Shown here piece after piece: positions 21,655 through 30,485 of a DNA stretch of 64,000 bases. The first letter of the stretch is position 1; each line of letters begins with the position of its first letter. The DNA comes from Chondrus crispus. Taxonomy: Eukaryota; Rhodophyta; Florideophyceae; Gigartinales; Gigartinaceae. Under the pieces are notes generated by a model that ran no database searches, was not told the origin of the DNA, and saw only the letters and a list, made by a program, of their open reading frames with translations. The stretch covers positions 92,464 through 156,463 of the forward strand of contig NW_005178810.1 of NCBI RefSeq assembly GCF_000350225.1. Direction: 5' to 3'. The translations under genes were made by a program, and so were the position numbers.

Positions 21655-23970
21655 GAACACTCGGGGAAGTACGACGTGGTTTCTTCCCTCGCGAACGCCC
21701 CCTCTGGTTTGACATTCGGTCAACTGATTCGAGGAGATGGCGACGAGGCCAAGAAAGAGATCCGTCGTTTGTTCAACAGTCGCCCTAGACGCCCCGTAGC
21801 TGCTTCGATCGGTACTTTGCCAAAACGTCTGAAAGTAGTTTCGGTACAAGTCTACGGGACACAAATGAGAGCGTTGTTAGACTCAGGAGCTATCCCTAAT
21901 GTTATGAATGCATCTGTGGCATCGAAGCTCTCTTTGTCTCCAAAGCCGACCTCGACGAAGATTACGGTCGCCAATGGACAAAAGACAACTTGCTTAGGTT
22001 CCATCGAGGAAGTTCCTGTCACGTTCAATGGCGCTGTTACTTCACTCAACTTCTTGGTTGTTGAAGGATCCCCAGTTGATATCTTAATCGGGTATCCAAC
22101 TCTCGAAGAACTTCAAGCCTGCATCGATCTAGGTCACCAGTCTGTTAGTATGTTGATCGGAAACAAAACCGTGAAAATGAGTCTGGAGTTTGATCAAGTA
22201 CGTCCTATTGTCGCGGATTCGGAGACTGATAGTGAGGACTTCACTTCTGATGTCGAGTCGTTCGCCTCAGAAAACTCGTCGGAAGAAGAGACTTATGTTG
22301 TCGCCATCCTCGGCGATGAACCTTTCGAGCTATACTTAACTCTGGACGGAGCGACCGGAGAAGATGAGGAAGTAGAATCACCTGATTCGAATGTCATCAA
22401 CAAGGCCGTGAAAATGCTTCGGGAAAAACTTGTGCATCTTGACAATGAAGCTCAAGCAGTCATCGAGACCGCCCTGATGGATAAGAGTATCGTTGCTACA
22501 TCCCTTGACGATCTTCGGCCTGCTGAAGTCCCAATCAAGCACCATTTCGAGTTAGATGATACTAATCCTATCTATCACTCGGCGAGGAGAATGGCTCCCT
22601 TGCATACCGAAATCGTTCGGAAAGAGCTGGACAAAATGCTGGAAGCAGGAATCATCACGCCTTCCAGCGCCGCATGGTCCTTTGCGGTCGTCATCGTATC
22701 CAAAAGAGATGGGAATCCACGCTTCTGTGTTGATTACCGTTCTCTGAACCAGAAGATGAAAGCAGACAGATGGCCTTTGCCGAAAATAGAAGAGATATTT
22801 GATGACTTGGAAGGAAGTGCGTACTTCACTTCTCTGGATTTGTTCAGTGGTTACTGGCAAATTCGGATGGCACAACAATGCAAAGAAATGACTACTTTCG
22901 TCTGTCGCTACGGGACGTATAAGTTCGAAGTCATGCCCTTTGGATTGATGAATGCGCCTTCGACATTTCAGAGAATGATGGATACAATCTTTCGCGGAGT
23001 GCGGTTTGTGCGTGTGTACCTCGATGACGTTGTGGTGTTCTCTAAGACTATAGAAGAACATCTTCGGCACCTGCAGCATGTATTTGATGTGCTTGACGAG
23101 GCTGGTCGTAAGCTTAAGCTGACAAAGTGTAGCTTCGCCCAGGCGAAGATCGAGTTGCTCGGTCATGTTATCGACAAAGGCGGGATTGCCGTTGACCCGA
23201 GCAAGGTCGAAGTAATTCGGAATGCACCGATCCCGACCACTACGACTGAACTTAGGAGCTTTCTCGGGTTAGCAAGCTACTACCGTCGTTTCATCTGCAA
23301 GTTTGCGGACATTGCTGCGGTACTCCATGCGGCTACATCCGGAAACGGCAGATTGAAATGGACCGGAGAAATGCAAGAAGCCTTTGATGAACTGCGCATA
23401 AAGTTAACTTCTCCGCCAGTCTTGGCTTACCCAGACTTCGAGAAGCCCTTCGTCGTTGAGACGGATGCGTCATCGGTCTCCGTCGGGGCTGTGTTGGCTC
23501 AAAAGAAGGAAGGTGGGAAAATACACCCCATCCAGTACGCAAGCCGTACTATGAATACATCTGAGCGCAAGTACTCCGCTTGTGAGCGTGAGGCGCTTGC
23601 GGTCATCTTTGCTTTGAAGAAATTTCGTGTTTACGTGCTTTCGTCTACACCTTTCAAGTTGGTTACCGATCACCAGGCTCTTAGTTATGCCTTTCGCAAG
23701 AAAGACATCCACGGTCGTTTGGCTCGTTGGCTAGATTTCTTAGCCGAGTACGACTTCACCGTGGAATATCGTCGTGGATCCGCAAACAGTGCAGCCGATT
23801 ACCTTTCTCGCATTCAGCCCAAGAATCGTCAATTTGTCACGGAAAGGTACTGGTGGCCGACCGTTGGTATGGACGTGGGAGACTACGTGAAGAGTTGTGA
23901 CGGGTGTCAGAAGGCACGTCCGATTCCCAGGTATAAGACAACTTTGCGCCTTCCCACCACAGACTTGTAG
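21655..23970 (+). CDS. Pol: protease, reverse transcriptase, RNase H, truncated integrase
   Basis: The frame is the gag frame continued past the UAA at 21652-21654; there is no ATG near its start. It holds an aspartic protease (LLDSGAIPNVMN), an RT with FCVDYRSLN, the MPFGLMNAPSTFQ block and the YLDDVVVF catalytic motif, and RNase H with the ETDAS motif. The integrase begins only at RYWWPTVGMDVGDYV and keeps the Cys pair CDGC but not the His pair. A stop at 23968-23970 removes the whole catalytic core. The element should be able to reverse-transcribe but not to integrate by itself. Confidence 0.9.
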   Translation, partial: EHSGKYDVVSSLANAPSGLTFGQLIRGDGDEAKKEIRRLFNSRPRRPVAASIGTLPKRLKVVSVQVYGTQMRALLDSGAIPNVMNASVASKLSLSPKPTSTKITVANGQKTTCLGSIEEVPVTFNGAVTSLNFLVVEGSPVDILIGYPTLEELQACIDLGHQSVSMLIGNKTVKMSLEFDQVRPIVADSETDSEDFTSDVESFASENSSEEETYVVAILGDEPFELYLTLDGATGEDEEVESPDSNVINKAVKMLREKLVHLDNEAQAVIETALMDKSIVATSLDDLRPAEVPIKHHFELDDTNPIYHSARRMAPLHTEIVRKELDKMLEAGIITPSSAAWSFAVVIVSKRDGNPRFCVDYRSLNQKMKADRWPLPKIEEIFDDLEGSAYFTSLDLFSGYWQIRMAQQCKEMTTFVCRYGTYKFEVMPFGLMNAPSTFQRMMDTIFRGVRFVRVYLDDVVVFSKTIEEHLRHLQHVFDVLDEAGRKLKLTKCSFAQAKIELLGHVIDKGGIAVDPSKVEVIRNAPIPTTTTELRSFLGLASYYRRFICKFADIAAVLHAATSGNGRLKWTGEMQEAFDELRIKLTSPPVLAYPDFEKPFVVETDASSVSVGAVLAQKKEGGKIHPIQYASRTMNTSERKYSACEREALAVIFALKKFRVYVLSSTPFKLVTDHQALSYAFRKKDIHGRLARWLDFLAEYDFTVEYRRGSANSAADYLSRIQPKNRQFVTERYWWPTVGMDVGDYVKSCDGCQKARPIPRYKTTLRLPTTDL

Positions 23971-24453
23971 GGTATACAGCAGAATGGGGTGCTTCGACTT
24001 ATCGCATGCGTCGATGGCGACGTACTTATTTGCGAGTCTATCGTAGCAGATAGACTTAATATTCCAAGCATCATCCTCCACGTGATCATAAGCACGCTTA
24101 TCGTCAATCGATTCAGTCAGCCCGACTCGGGAAAACTCATCTACCGAGACCCCGTGCTTTCCTCGCGCACTTAAGTGGATGACCACATGTCGACCGAAAA
24201 GGCGAAGCATTTCCGTCAAATCCAGATCATACCTTGTCAGATTCGGTCCAACCCAAACATGGTACGGAAAACGAGGCGAAGCTTCTTCATTCTTCGACAC
24301 CTTCATTACGTCCGTTCTTTGCGACAATAGCCACATTATCCTCTCACGAGCGTTGTGCTCTTCAACGGATACTCTCGCCGCCTTCGACGCGATATGTTTA
24401 CGGGGCGCCTTGCCGCCAGTACTGCGGCGCGCCGTCTCCTTGGATTTCGCCAT
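23740..24453 (-). CDS. Antisense ORF whose N-terminus mimics the histone H3 tail
   Basis: 237 codons from an ATG at 24453-24451. The first 28 residues align without gaps to the histone H3 N-terminal tail, including KETARRSTGGKAPRK. In H3 numbering K4, R8, S10, T11, K14, R17, K18, K23, R26 and S28 are kept, while K9 is Arg and K27 is Val. The rest is not a histone fold and matches nothing I know (segments such as YHVWVGPNLTRYDLDL). The last 77 codons overlap pol in antisense, so the original ORF was probably fused there. It lies where the integrase core should be. It could be a captured host exon or a chromatin-directed element protein. Confidence 0.6.
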   Translation of the reverse strand: MAKSKETARRSTGGKAPRKHIASKAARVSVEEHNARERIMWLLSQRTDVMKVSKNEEASPRFPYHVWVGPNLTRYDLDLTEMLRLFGRHVVIHLSARGKHGVSVDEFSRVGLTESIDDKRAYDHVEDDAWNIKSICYDRLANKYVAIDACDKSKHPILLYTLQVCGGKAQSCLIPGNRTCLLTPVTTLHVVSHVHTNGRPPVPFRDKLTILGLNARKVIGCTVCGSTTIFHGEVVLG

Positions 24454-24856
24454 CCTAGTTTAGATCAGGTTTCTTGCAAGGGGCAGACTCGAGGACTAAA
24501 ACCTCACCTGAGTCCGCCACACAAGCAATCAGCGATCTCTGAGACTGGAGGCAATTAGAACCTGACGCGTTGACAGGTTCTTCAAGAAAAAAAACGCAGG
24601 AACACCAAAGTTAGTTGTGTGAAAAGTAGAGAAGGTGGGTAGGTTAATGATAGAAGTGATAGCTTACAGTGATGATGAGCTGTACACGTGTATACGTGGA
24701 GCGATTGGGGGATTGGTGCCGATGGTGACACAAAATTGTGTCAAATAGGATCGTCAAGGTCGAGCGCCGGTTCCCTGACTCAAGCCGATCACCAGGAGCA
24801 GCAGCGGTCAGTATATATGTTGCCCCTGCCCGGGTGTGGGGCTGGGGAGGGGGTCG

Positions 24857-25174
24857 TGTGGGGGAGATTTGGGGTACTGTACAGGGTACAGTACCCAGGA
24901 GTGGCCCCAAGACCAAAGCCTTCAAAAGATGATTTTATTGGTCTACGTGTACGCCAGGTGTACACGTGGACAATCTCCCTTTGAAGGGCGGCGGTCCTGG
25001 GAAGTGGAAGATGCTGGCGGCCCCTCTATAAGAGAAAGGGGCGCGCCGCGACACCCCGCGACAGGAGGGACACAACAGAAAAAAACAACAACACCCGGAC
25101 CGACCCCTCTTGAAATAAACATCTCGCTTTTCTCTCTCCCCTACGCGCGCAGCCCCCGTTTTTAGCTGTCAACA
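24857..25174 (+). repeat. 3' LTR of the 20114-25174 element
   Basis: 318-bp partner of 20114-20434, preceded by a G-rich tract (GGGGCTGGGGAGGGGG, about 24838-24853) that can serve as polypurine tract and followed by the CCAAC duplication. Confidence 0.9.
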
Positions 25175-26186
25175 CCAACCTCATCTTCACCGCCTTTATC
25201 CTTCCTGAAGGCATGCTTCGAGAGCGTATGGCTCATTTCCGCACCGTACCTCGCCCCAGACGTGGGCGACAAATGCTCGTCGCGTACAGAAGAGAGAGGG
25301 ATCTGGTTTACTGATCCCGCCGTTGACTTTGCACGGCCATTTTCACTCGACAATCGCAGCTGTACGCGCTTGCGTTCCCGTTATGCCTTCTTCTCACCTT
25401 TGAGTCGTCTTTCAGTAGCTAGTTTTACGTCTCTCTCTTTTCGACTTTCAATTATTTCGTCCAAAGTCAGGTAGAGGGCAGGTGTCCCTATTTGCAAATC
25501 AACAATTTTCGGACGACTTGCTGTCGAACTCTTACTTTTCGAGGAACGTGTGCTTGTCATAAGGATTTTGTTCACACTCCTGCTCTTGCTCAACAATATT
25601 TCAACATCACGGAGTCCTGATGTGGGGTCATTTGCTGCCTCCGAAATGTTTTTGAGCTTGCGACAAGTCTGATTGTCGGGGTTGCGAGTTCTATTTGCGA
25701 CATTTACTAAAGCTGCCTGGCAACTTTTCGGGTCATATGACACCGCATTTGGTCCTTGTATCTCCTAGACCTGTCGGGAATTGAAAAGTTCATTGGCCAT
25801 AACCCCGTCTTTTCGAGGCTCAACTTAATCTATCAACAGTGATATCACTGTAAGCGAATGTCGCCACCATCAGATTTGAAGGGAATGGCATGTTATTTCG
25901 GTCTTTTGGAGTGGCAAGATCCATCCAATCATTACATTCTTACCCTCTACAATATAGTGTTTACGCAACTAAGTTTCAAATTTGATTTTGACGAATTTCA
26001 TCACTGCGTGTACACGTTTGGGAAACGTTTCTGAATTCGAGAACTAGCGTTTGAAAACAATGCTGAAATGCCGGGTGTTTGTGAAGTGACTTCAGAAATG
26101 AATTGTGCCAAATCTGGGAATGCTGCGAACTGTTGTTTGATCAGGACCTGTTCAGCAGCCACGCAATCGACAGCCACATCACCGTC
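25175..26186. other. Transposon flank with open minus-strand frames
   Basis: Minus-strand frames at 25743-25381 and about 25353-25175 are open but lack an ATG. They could be remnants of an accessory gene of the DNA transposon into which the gypsy element inserted. I recognise no domain. Confidence 0.35.
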
Positions 26187-26197
26187 ATGGCCGACCT

Positions 26198-27003
26198 GAT
26201 ACCAAAATCTCCAACAGAGCCCGGATCTGGATCCAGCTCCCCGACCCATACAAGACACTGCTAAGCCCGGTCGCGAGCCTAAGTTTACAGCTGCTCAAGA
26301 TTTGATTATTGCTCAGGAGGTTGCTGCTGCAGAAGCACACGTTGCTCCTCATGGAGAAACTCTTTTGCGGTTCGAAAAGGCATCAAAAATGGCCAACAAC
26401 AATCCTAATTTCGGACACAAGGTGACGGGAAAGAACTTACAAGATAGATTCAAAAAACTTTTAGAAGATTACGCTCTTCGCGATGGAAGGGATCGAAATA
26501 TGTCTGGAACAGGAGGGGAGTTGGGAGAGCTTGATCCGTTGTTAGGGGATCTGTTGGAAGCGAAGAGGGACCGAGAGGCGAGGAAGGATGGGGATGCTAA
26601 AGATAAAGCGGATCAAGAGTCGAGGAAGTTGGCGGCGGGCAAAGAGCTGATCCTTCAAACCTTCAAAGGCAAAGCACGTAGACCTAGAGAAAGGAGCAGC
26701 GATGAAGATACGGCACCTAAGAAACGCCGCATTGATCTAACTGATGGCATTCTCGAGCTGGGATCGGCACTGAAGGAGTCCGAGCGTGCGCGGTTTGAAC
26801 TTGAAAAGGAAAAGTTAAATCGTCATGTGGAAGAGAAGCGCGAAGGGCGCGCGGAGTGTGCGGTAGAGAGGCAACTGCGCAAAGAGGAAATGCAGTCGTA
26901 CCGTCAAACGATGGAGGAAATGATGAGCGGCAACAGCAAGCAGATGCAAGCGGTGTTTGGTCTCGTTGGATCGGCGCTGCAGCAATCAAAGGACAACAAA
27001 TAA
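26198..27003 (+). pseudogene. Harbinger-associated Myb/SANT-like DNA-binding protein, 5' end disrupted
   Basis: The frame encodes FTAAQDLIIAQEVAAAEAH..., then VTGKNLQDRFKKLLEDY, the Myb/SANT-like pattern of the accessory protein encoded by PIF/Harbinger elements. That protein brings the transposase to DNA and into the nucleus. A basic KKRR stretch and a long charged coiled coil (about codons 150-230) follow. No ATG precedes the domain in frame; an ATG at 26187 starts a different frame. The start is therefore frameshifted or spliced, and the first in-frame ATG (26389) would cut the domain. It converges on the Harbinger transposase. Confidence 0.7.
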
Positions 27004-27176
27004 AGTGTATCTGCGGCAGTAAAAGTATGGTCGTTCGAAACATTTTTCAGTAAAGGAAACCCTAGTTGCCTTTTATATCTCGAACCCTTTCCGCTCCTTC
27101 GGCCCTCGCTTCGCTCGGGAGGCGGAGTTTGTTCCTCGCGACACATTCTCTCGTTGGGAGCCGTACGGACGACTTG

Positions 27177-28522
27177 TTATTGGCTATCGTTTCGATGGTT
27201 GATGTACTGTTCAAGTGAAGGGGGAGTGCAGCCAAAGTATTGAGACATTGTGTTCGGATAGCAGCAGTTCCGAACGTTTGTTAGAATAACCGCTGCTATG
27301 TACATTGCTCCCACCGCAGACTCCCTTACCCTCATGTTACGTTTAAAGTCTACCAGCGTCCTGTACCTTTTTACCTCGCAAAAAACCACTCTACCGTGAC
27401 TGTGCTCTTTGCCATTGCGGTATTGAACGCCGATTGCGCCTCGCATAGATTAGATTCACTAAAAGCAACAAAAAGGAAGCACCATGCACTGTATCCAGAA
27501 TCGCCAAAGGCGATGTACTGCTTTCCCTCGTAGTAGAATACTTCCTGCAGGGTTTCATCCAAGCCACTTGACATATACCGAGTCCAATCGTGACGTCGGC
27601 ATTCCATAGGTCCAGCCAAGTGCGTACATAGACCGCACGGAGTACTGAGAGCTTGGAACTTAATTGCATGTGTGCGCTTGTGCCCACTATAAGCAACCCG
27701 CTGAAGAGTATGATCACCACCAGGCCTCGCAATCTTCAGATTAGTACCATCGATGAACGCAACGACTCTGTCTAAAGCATTACTTTTAGAATAGACAGAG
27801 TCTGCATACCTTTCATATCTTTCATTCCAAAAAGGAGCATATACATCGCCCATAACCAGATCAACCCTTTGCGAAACAAACAACATCAGCGCCTCTAAAA
27901 ATATTTCTGAAAGCTGCGACTTGCGCTGACCAAACAGTTCTTCTAGATCCCTCCAACGGGTCGCACTCGCTAAGCACCGCAACACAACGCATGTAGCGGG
28001 CAGCAGTGTAACAGTGTACCTGTTGCGCGTTGTCTTCCTACGATGTAACGGCCATGCCAAAATGTCAACTACACGCATCATGTCTTCGCGCCTGAAACGG
28101 AATAGGGAAAGCAGAACATCATCAGACATAAACGGAAACCTGTGATCATCAAACGAAGTAAGGCTGATGCGCAAAGAACGTTGAACATGAAAGTTGTATT
28201 CCTGATGCTTGCGTTGTAAGTTGTTAGCTACGATGAGGAATAGCTGGTTAGAGGAGAACGCGGAAGCGGGATATTCATATCGTTTCTTGAAGATTATTGG
28301 AATCAGACCTTTCCAAATAAGCAAGCGAGCTACAACCGCGTTGGGGGTGTGATCGGATTGTCTACCAGGACCCATATTGTTGAGTGGCGATGGGTTGTGT
28401 GGCGCTGTTGCCTTTGGATTTGCTACTGTACTAATACTCACGAACAGCTTGACGCAGAGTGCTGCGTAAATTAAAATGAGCAACATCAATTTCTGAACTT
28501 CAGAAAATGTGGACCACTGCAT
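27177..28522 (-). pseudogene. PIF/Harbinger-type DDE transposase with one frameshift
   Basis: Starts at an ATG at 28522-28520. The DDE nuclease is visible as VVAFIDGTNLKIARPGG (first D), GPMECRRHDW (second D) and VTVEWFF (E). Right after the E the frame ends at 27371. The expected continuation, VKRYRTLVDFKRN... to the typical C-terminus, runs on in another frame to 27177. One extra T in the T6 run near 27383 would rejoin them. This is either a recent inactivating deletion, a sequence error, or ribosomal slippage on the run. Length otherwise fits the family. Transposases of this group cut and paste using terminal inverted repeats. Confidence 0.82.
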
Positions 28523-28556
28523 TACGCCTCGTGATTTGTCACAAACAATTGTGAAG

Positions 28557-29332
28557 TTATTGCTGCGTAAACCTTAAAATGAAAAAGGGTGGTATTTTGT
28601 GACCAGACGCAGAAACAGCCACCACAATTGTAATATGCTTGTTGTTTTTTCTAGCTTGACAAGCCACATACCCGCCATGATTAGTAAATGAGGACCCAAA
28701 TACTTTAGTTCTAACTCCATATTGGCAGTATACAGCTGTCCCGTCGAGGTTACAAAGCCGCGTCGGGTCCCTGAATATGCTTGGATGGGAAATTTGAACT
28801 TTTTTCAATGTTTCAGAGAACGTTGACATACGCGGACTGTATGTGTAAAATTCTCAGCCGCCAACTTTGTCAAAACCTAGTTCTCACTTTTTCGGTGAGT
28901 GATGTCTCTATTCACTGTCCGCCAGTGCCGGATGATGTCTTGAGATGGGCTGCCAGATTATGTGGCAAATCTTGGATGCCCATCCGACGCCATCTCAGTC
29001 ATAATATTTGAAAGTGTGAAACCCTTTTCAGCTGCATACAAAATCATTTTCGTAATCAAACTAGACTCTTGTTCACTAATAACTGAGCGGCGTTCTCTGC
29101 GATGGGCTTCGGGAGATAGGAGGGCGTCGATTTTCGATTCATCATGCTCTTGCAGAGCGTGATAAATGCGATCTACTGTTGCCCAGGGTAATCGTGTCGC
29201 TCTCACAACGACGGACGTTTTCATACCTGTACGAAGGAGCGCGGTGGCCTTCTCTTGCTCCGTTTTTGTCAATGCGTCGCTTTCTTGTCTTGTTTTTTCA
29301 ATCGCACTATGTATTCGCATGGAGAGTCCCAT
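28557..29332 (-). pseudogene. Broken pogo/Tigger-like (CENP-B-type) transposase fragment
   Basis: From an ATG at 29332, a helix-turn-helix-like N-terminal part (ALLRTGMKTSVVVRATRLPW) is intact for 124 codons, then stops. Frameshifted remnants (HHPAL, then TFSETLKKVQISHPSIFRD) lead into the start of the DDE domain, CNLDGTAVYCQYG... and VVAVSASGHKIPPFFIL. The fragment is cut at 28557, so the second D and the rest of the nuclease are absent. A second DNA transposon family beside the Harbinger genes. Confidence 0.72.
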
Positions 29333-29553
29333 GACTCACACAATTCGGGAGTTGAAGTCATGATGTCGGTGCTACAGGAGAGAGGTTGATGAAGGTTGGG
29401 ATGCCGTGGCGTAGCAGGAGTTTGAATTTTGCCGGACTTCTGCAACGCAGGGCAACGAGGGAGGACGTACTAAGTTGTACGAGTAGTGTTGGCATGTGGA
29501 CGGAGCGTTTTGGAGAATCTGGAAGGGGAAGACTAAAAATTACCAAATTGACC

Positions 29554-29588
29554 CCGATTACCAAATTGCCCCTTTCAGGAAGGGTACC
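29554..29588 (-). repeat. Right terminal inverted repeat candidate
   Basis: Inverse of 19846-19878, preceded at 29531-29552 by the inverse of the second copy at 20058-20080. A target duplication could not be identified. Confidence 0.5.
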
Positions 29589-29620
29589 CCGATGTCATCG
29601 AGGCTAGTCAAGACTTGACT

Positions 29621-29813
29621 GAAGAGCCACAGAATGGAGGCTACAGTAATATTTAGTCGTCCATCCCACTACACTCGACTGTCAAGTGCAGTGGGATGGA
29701 CGACTGGAGTGTAGTGGGATGGACGTCAAGTGTAGTAGGATGGACGACTTCCCTGTCAAGTGCAGTGGGATGGACAACTAAATATTACTGTAGCCTCCCT
29801 TCTGTGGCTCTTC
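29621..29813. mobile_element. 193-bp MITE with long inverted termini
   Basis: The ends GAAGAGCCACAGAA and TTCTGTGGCTCTTC continue inward as an inverted repeat of about 50 bp. The element is flanked by a perfect 5-bp duplication TGACT (29616-29620, 29814-29818). The middle holds short direct repeats of GTGGGATGGACGACT in slightly different versions. It has no coding capacity. Confidence 0.9.
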
Positions 29814-30485
29814 TGACTGAAGTGCTCTACAGTATCTTCACCCCCTTCAGAAGCCAAAAGGTGGAATATATGTGGGGATCAATATGAAGATTTCTTCTTT
29901 CGTTCCACAAATGAACGTGTTTGAGCAGATTCTTTACTTGAGTGAACGGCACTTTTTTTTGCGCAAATATGTACTGTATGGGGGCTACTTCACAGGGGTT
30001 TTCGCGCACTGCATGAAGTAGAAGTACTGCAGCATGAAAGAAGGTGATGGAACATCCGACCATGCTTTTTGGAATGCAGAGGTTCGCGAACACTTCACGA
30101 GAGGACTGTTGGATTACCAGCCTACGGCATCTGTCGAAGGGCATGTGATCGTTGCTGAGGGCACGAATCTGCTGCTACCGTCGCTGTTTTGTGCACCTAT
30201 TACCGGAGAATAGAAGCCACTCTACGGATACTGCTCTTCTGTGGAATAGACACATTCTTGAGAGTGAATAGTAGACGTACGAATAACGTTAAATTTAGTT
30301 TTTTTTTCAATCCAAGGCAAAGCCCTGTACCCAACTACAGAGACAATGCCTCATTTATTTACCGTCGCCAGACTCTTCGGATCCGACTAGCGCTTTCTGC
30401 CATCACAGTCGCCCGCCGCCAGCGGCATGCAACCTTTGCACTTTGTCGGTCTTATTCTTCTTTGATCAGTGAACAGGCGTCTCAG

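Larger units (their letters stand above)
20114..25174 (+). mobile_element. Ty3/gypsy LTR element with antisense H3-tail-like ORF
   Basis: LTRs at 20114-20434 and 24857-25174 begin TGTGGGGGAG and end CAACA. The 5-bp target duplication CCAAC is perfect (20109-20113, 25175-25179). The LTRs differ by a few substitutions and small indels, so the element is older than the one at 712-8183. Gag and pol are present, but the integrase stops inside its zinc-binding part and its catalytic core is absent. An unrelated antisense ORF occupies that place. Confidence 0.92.
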
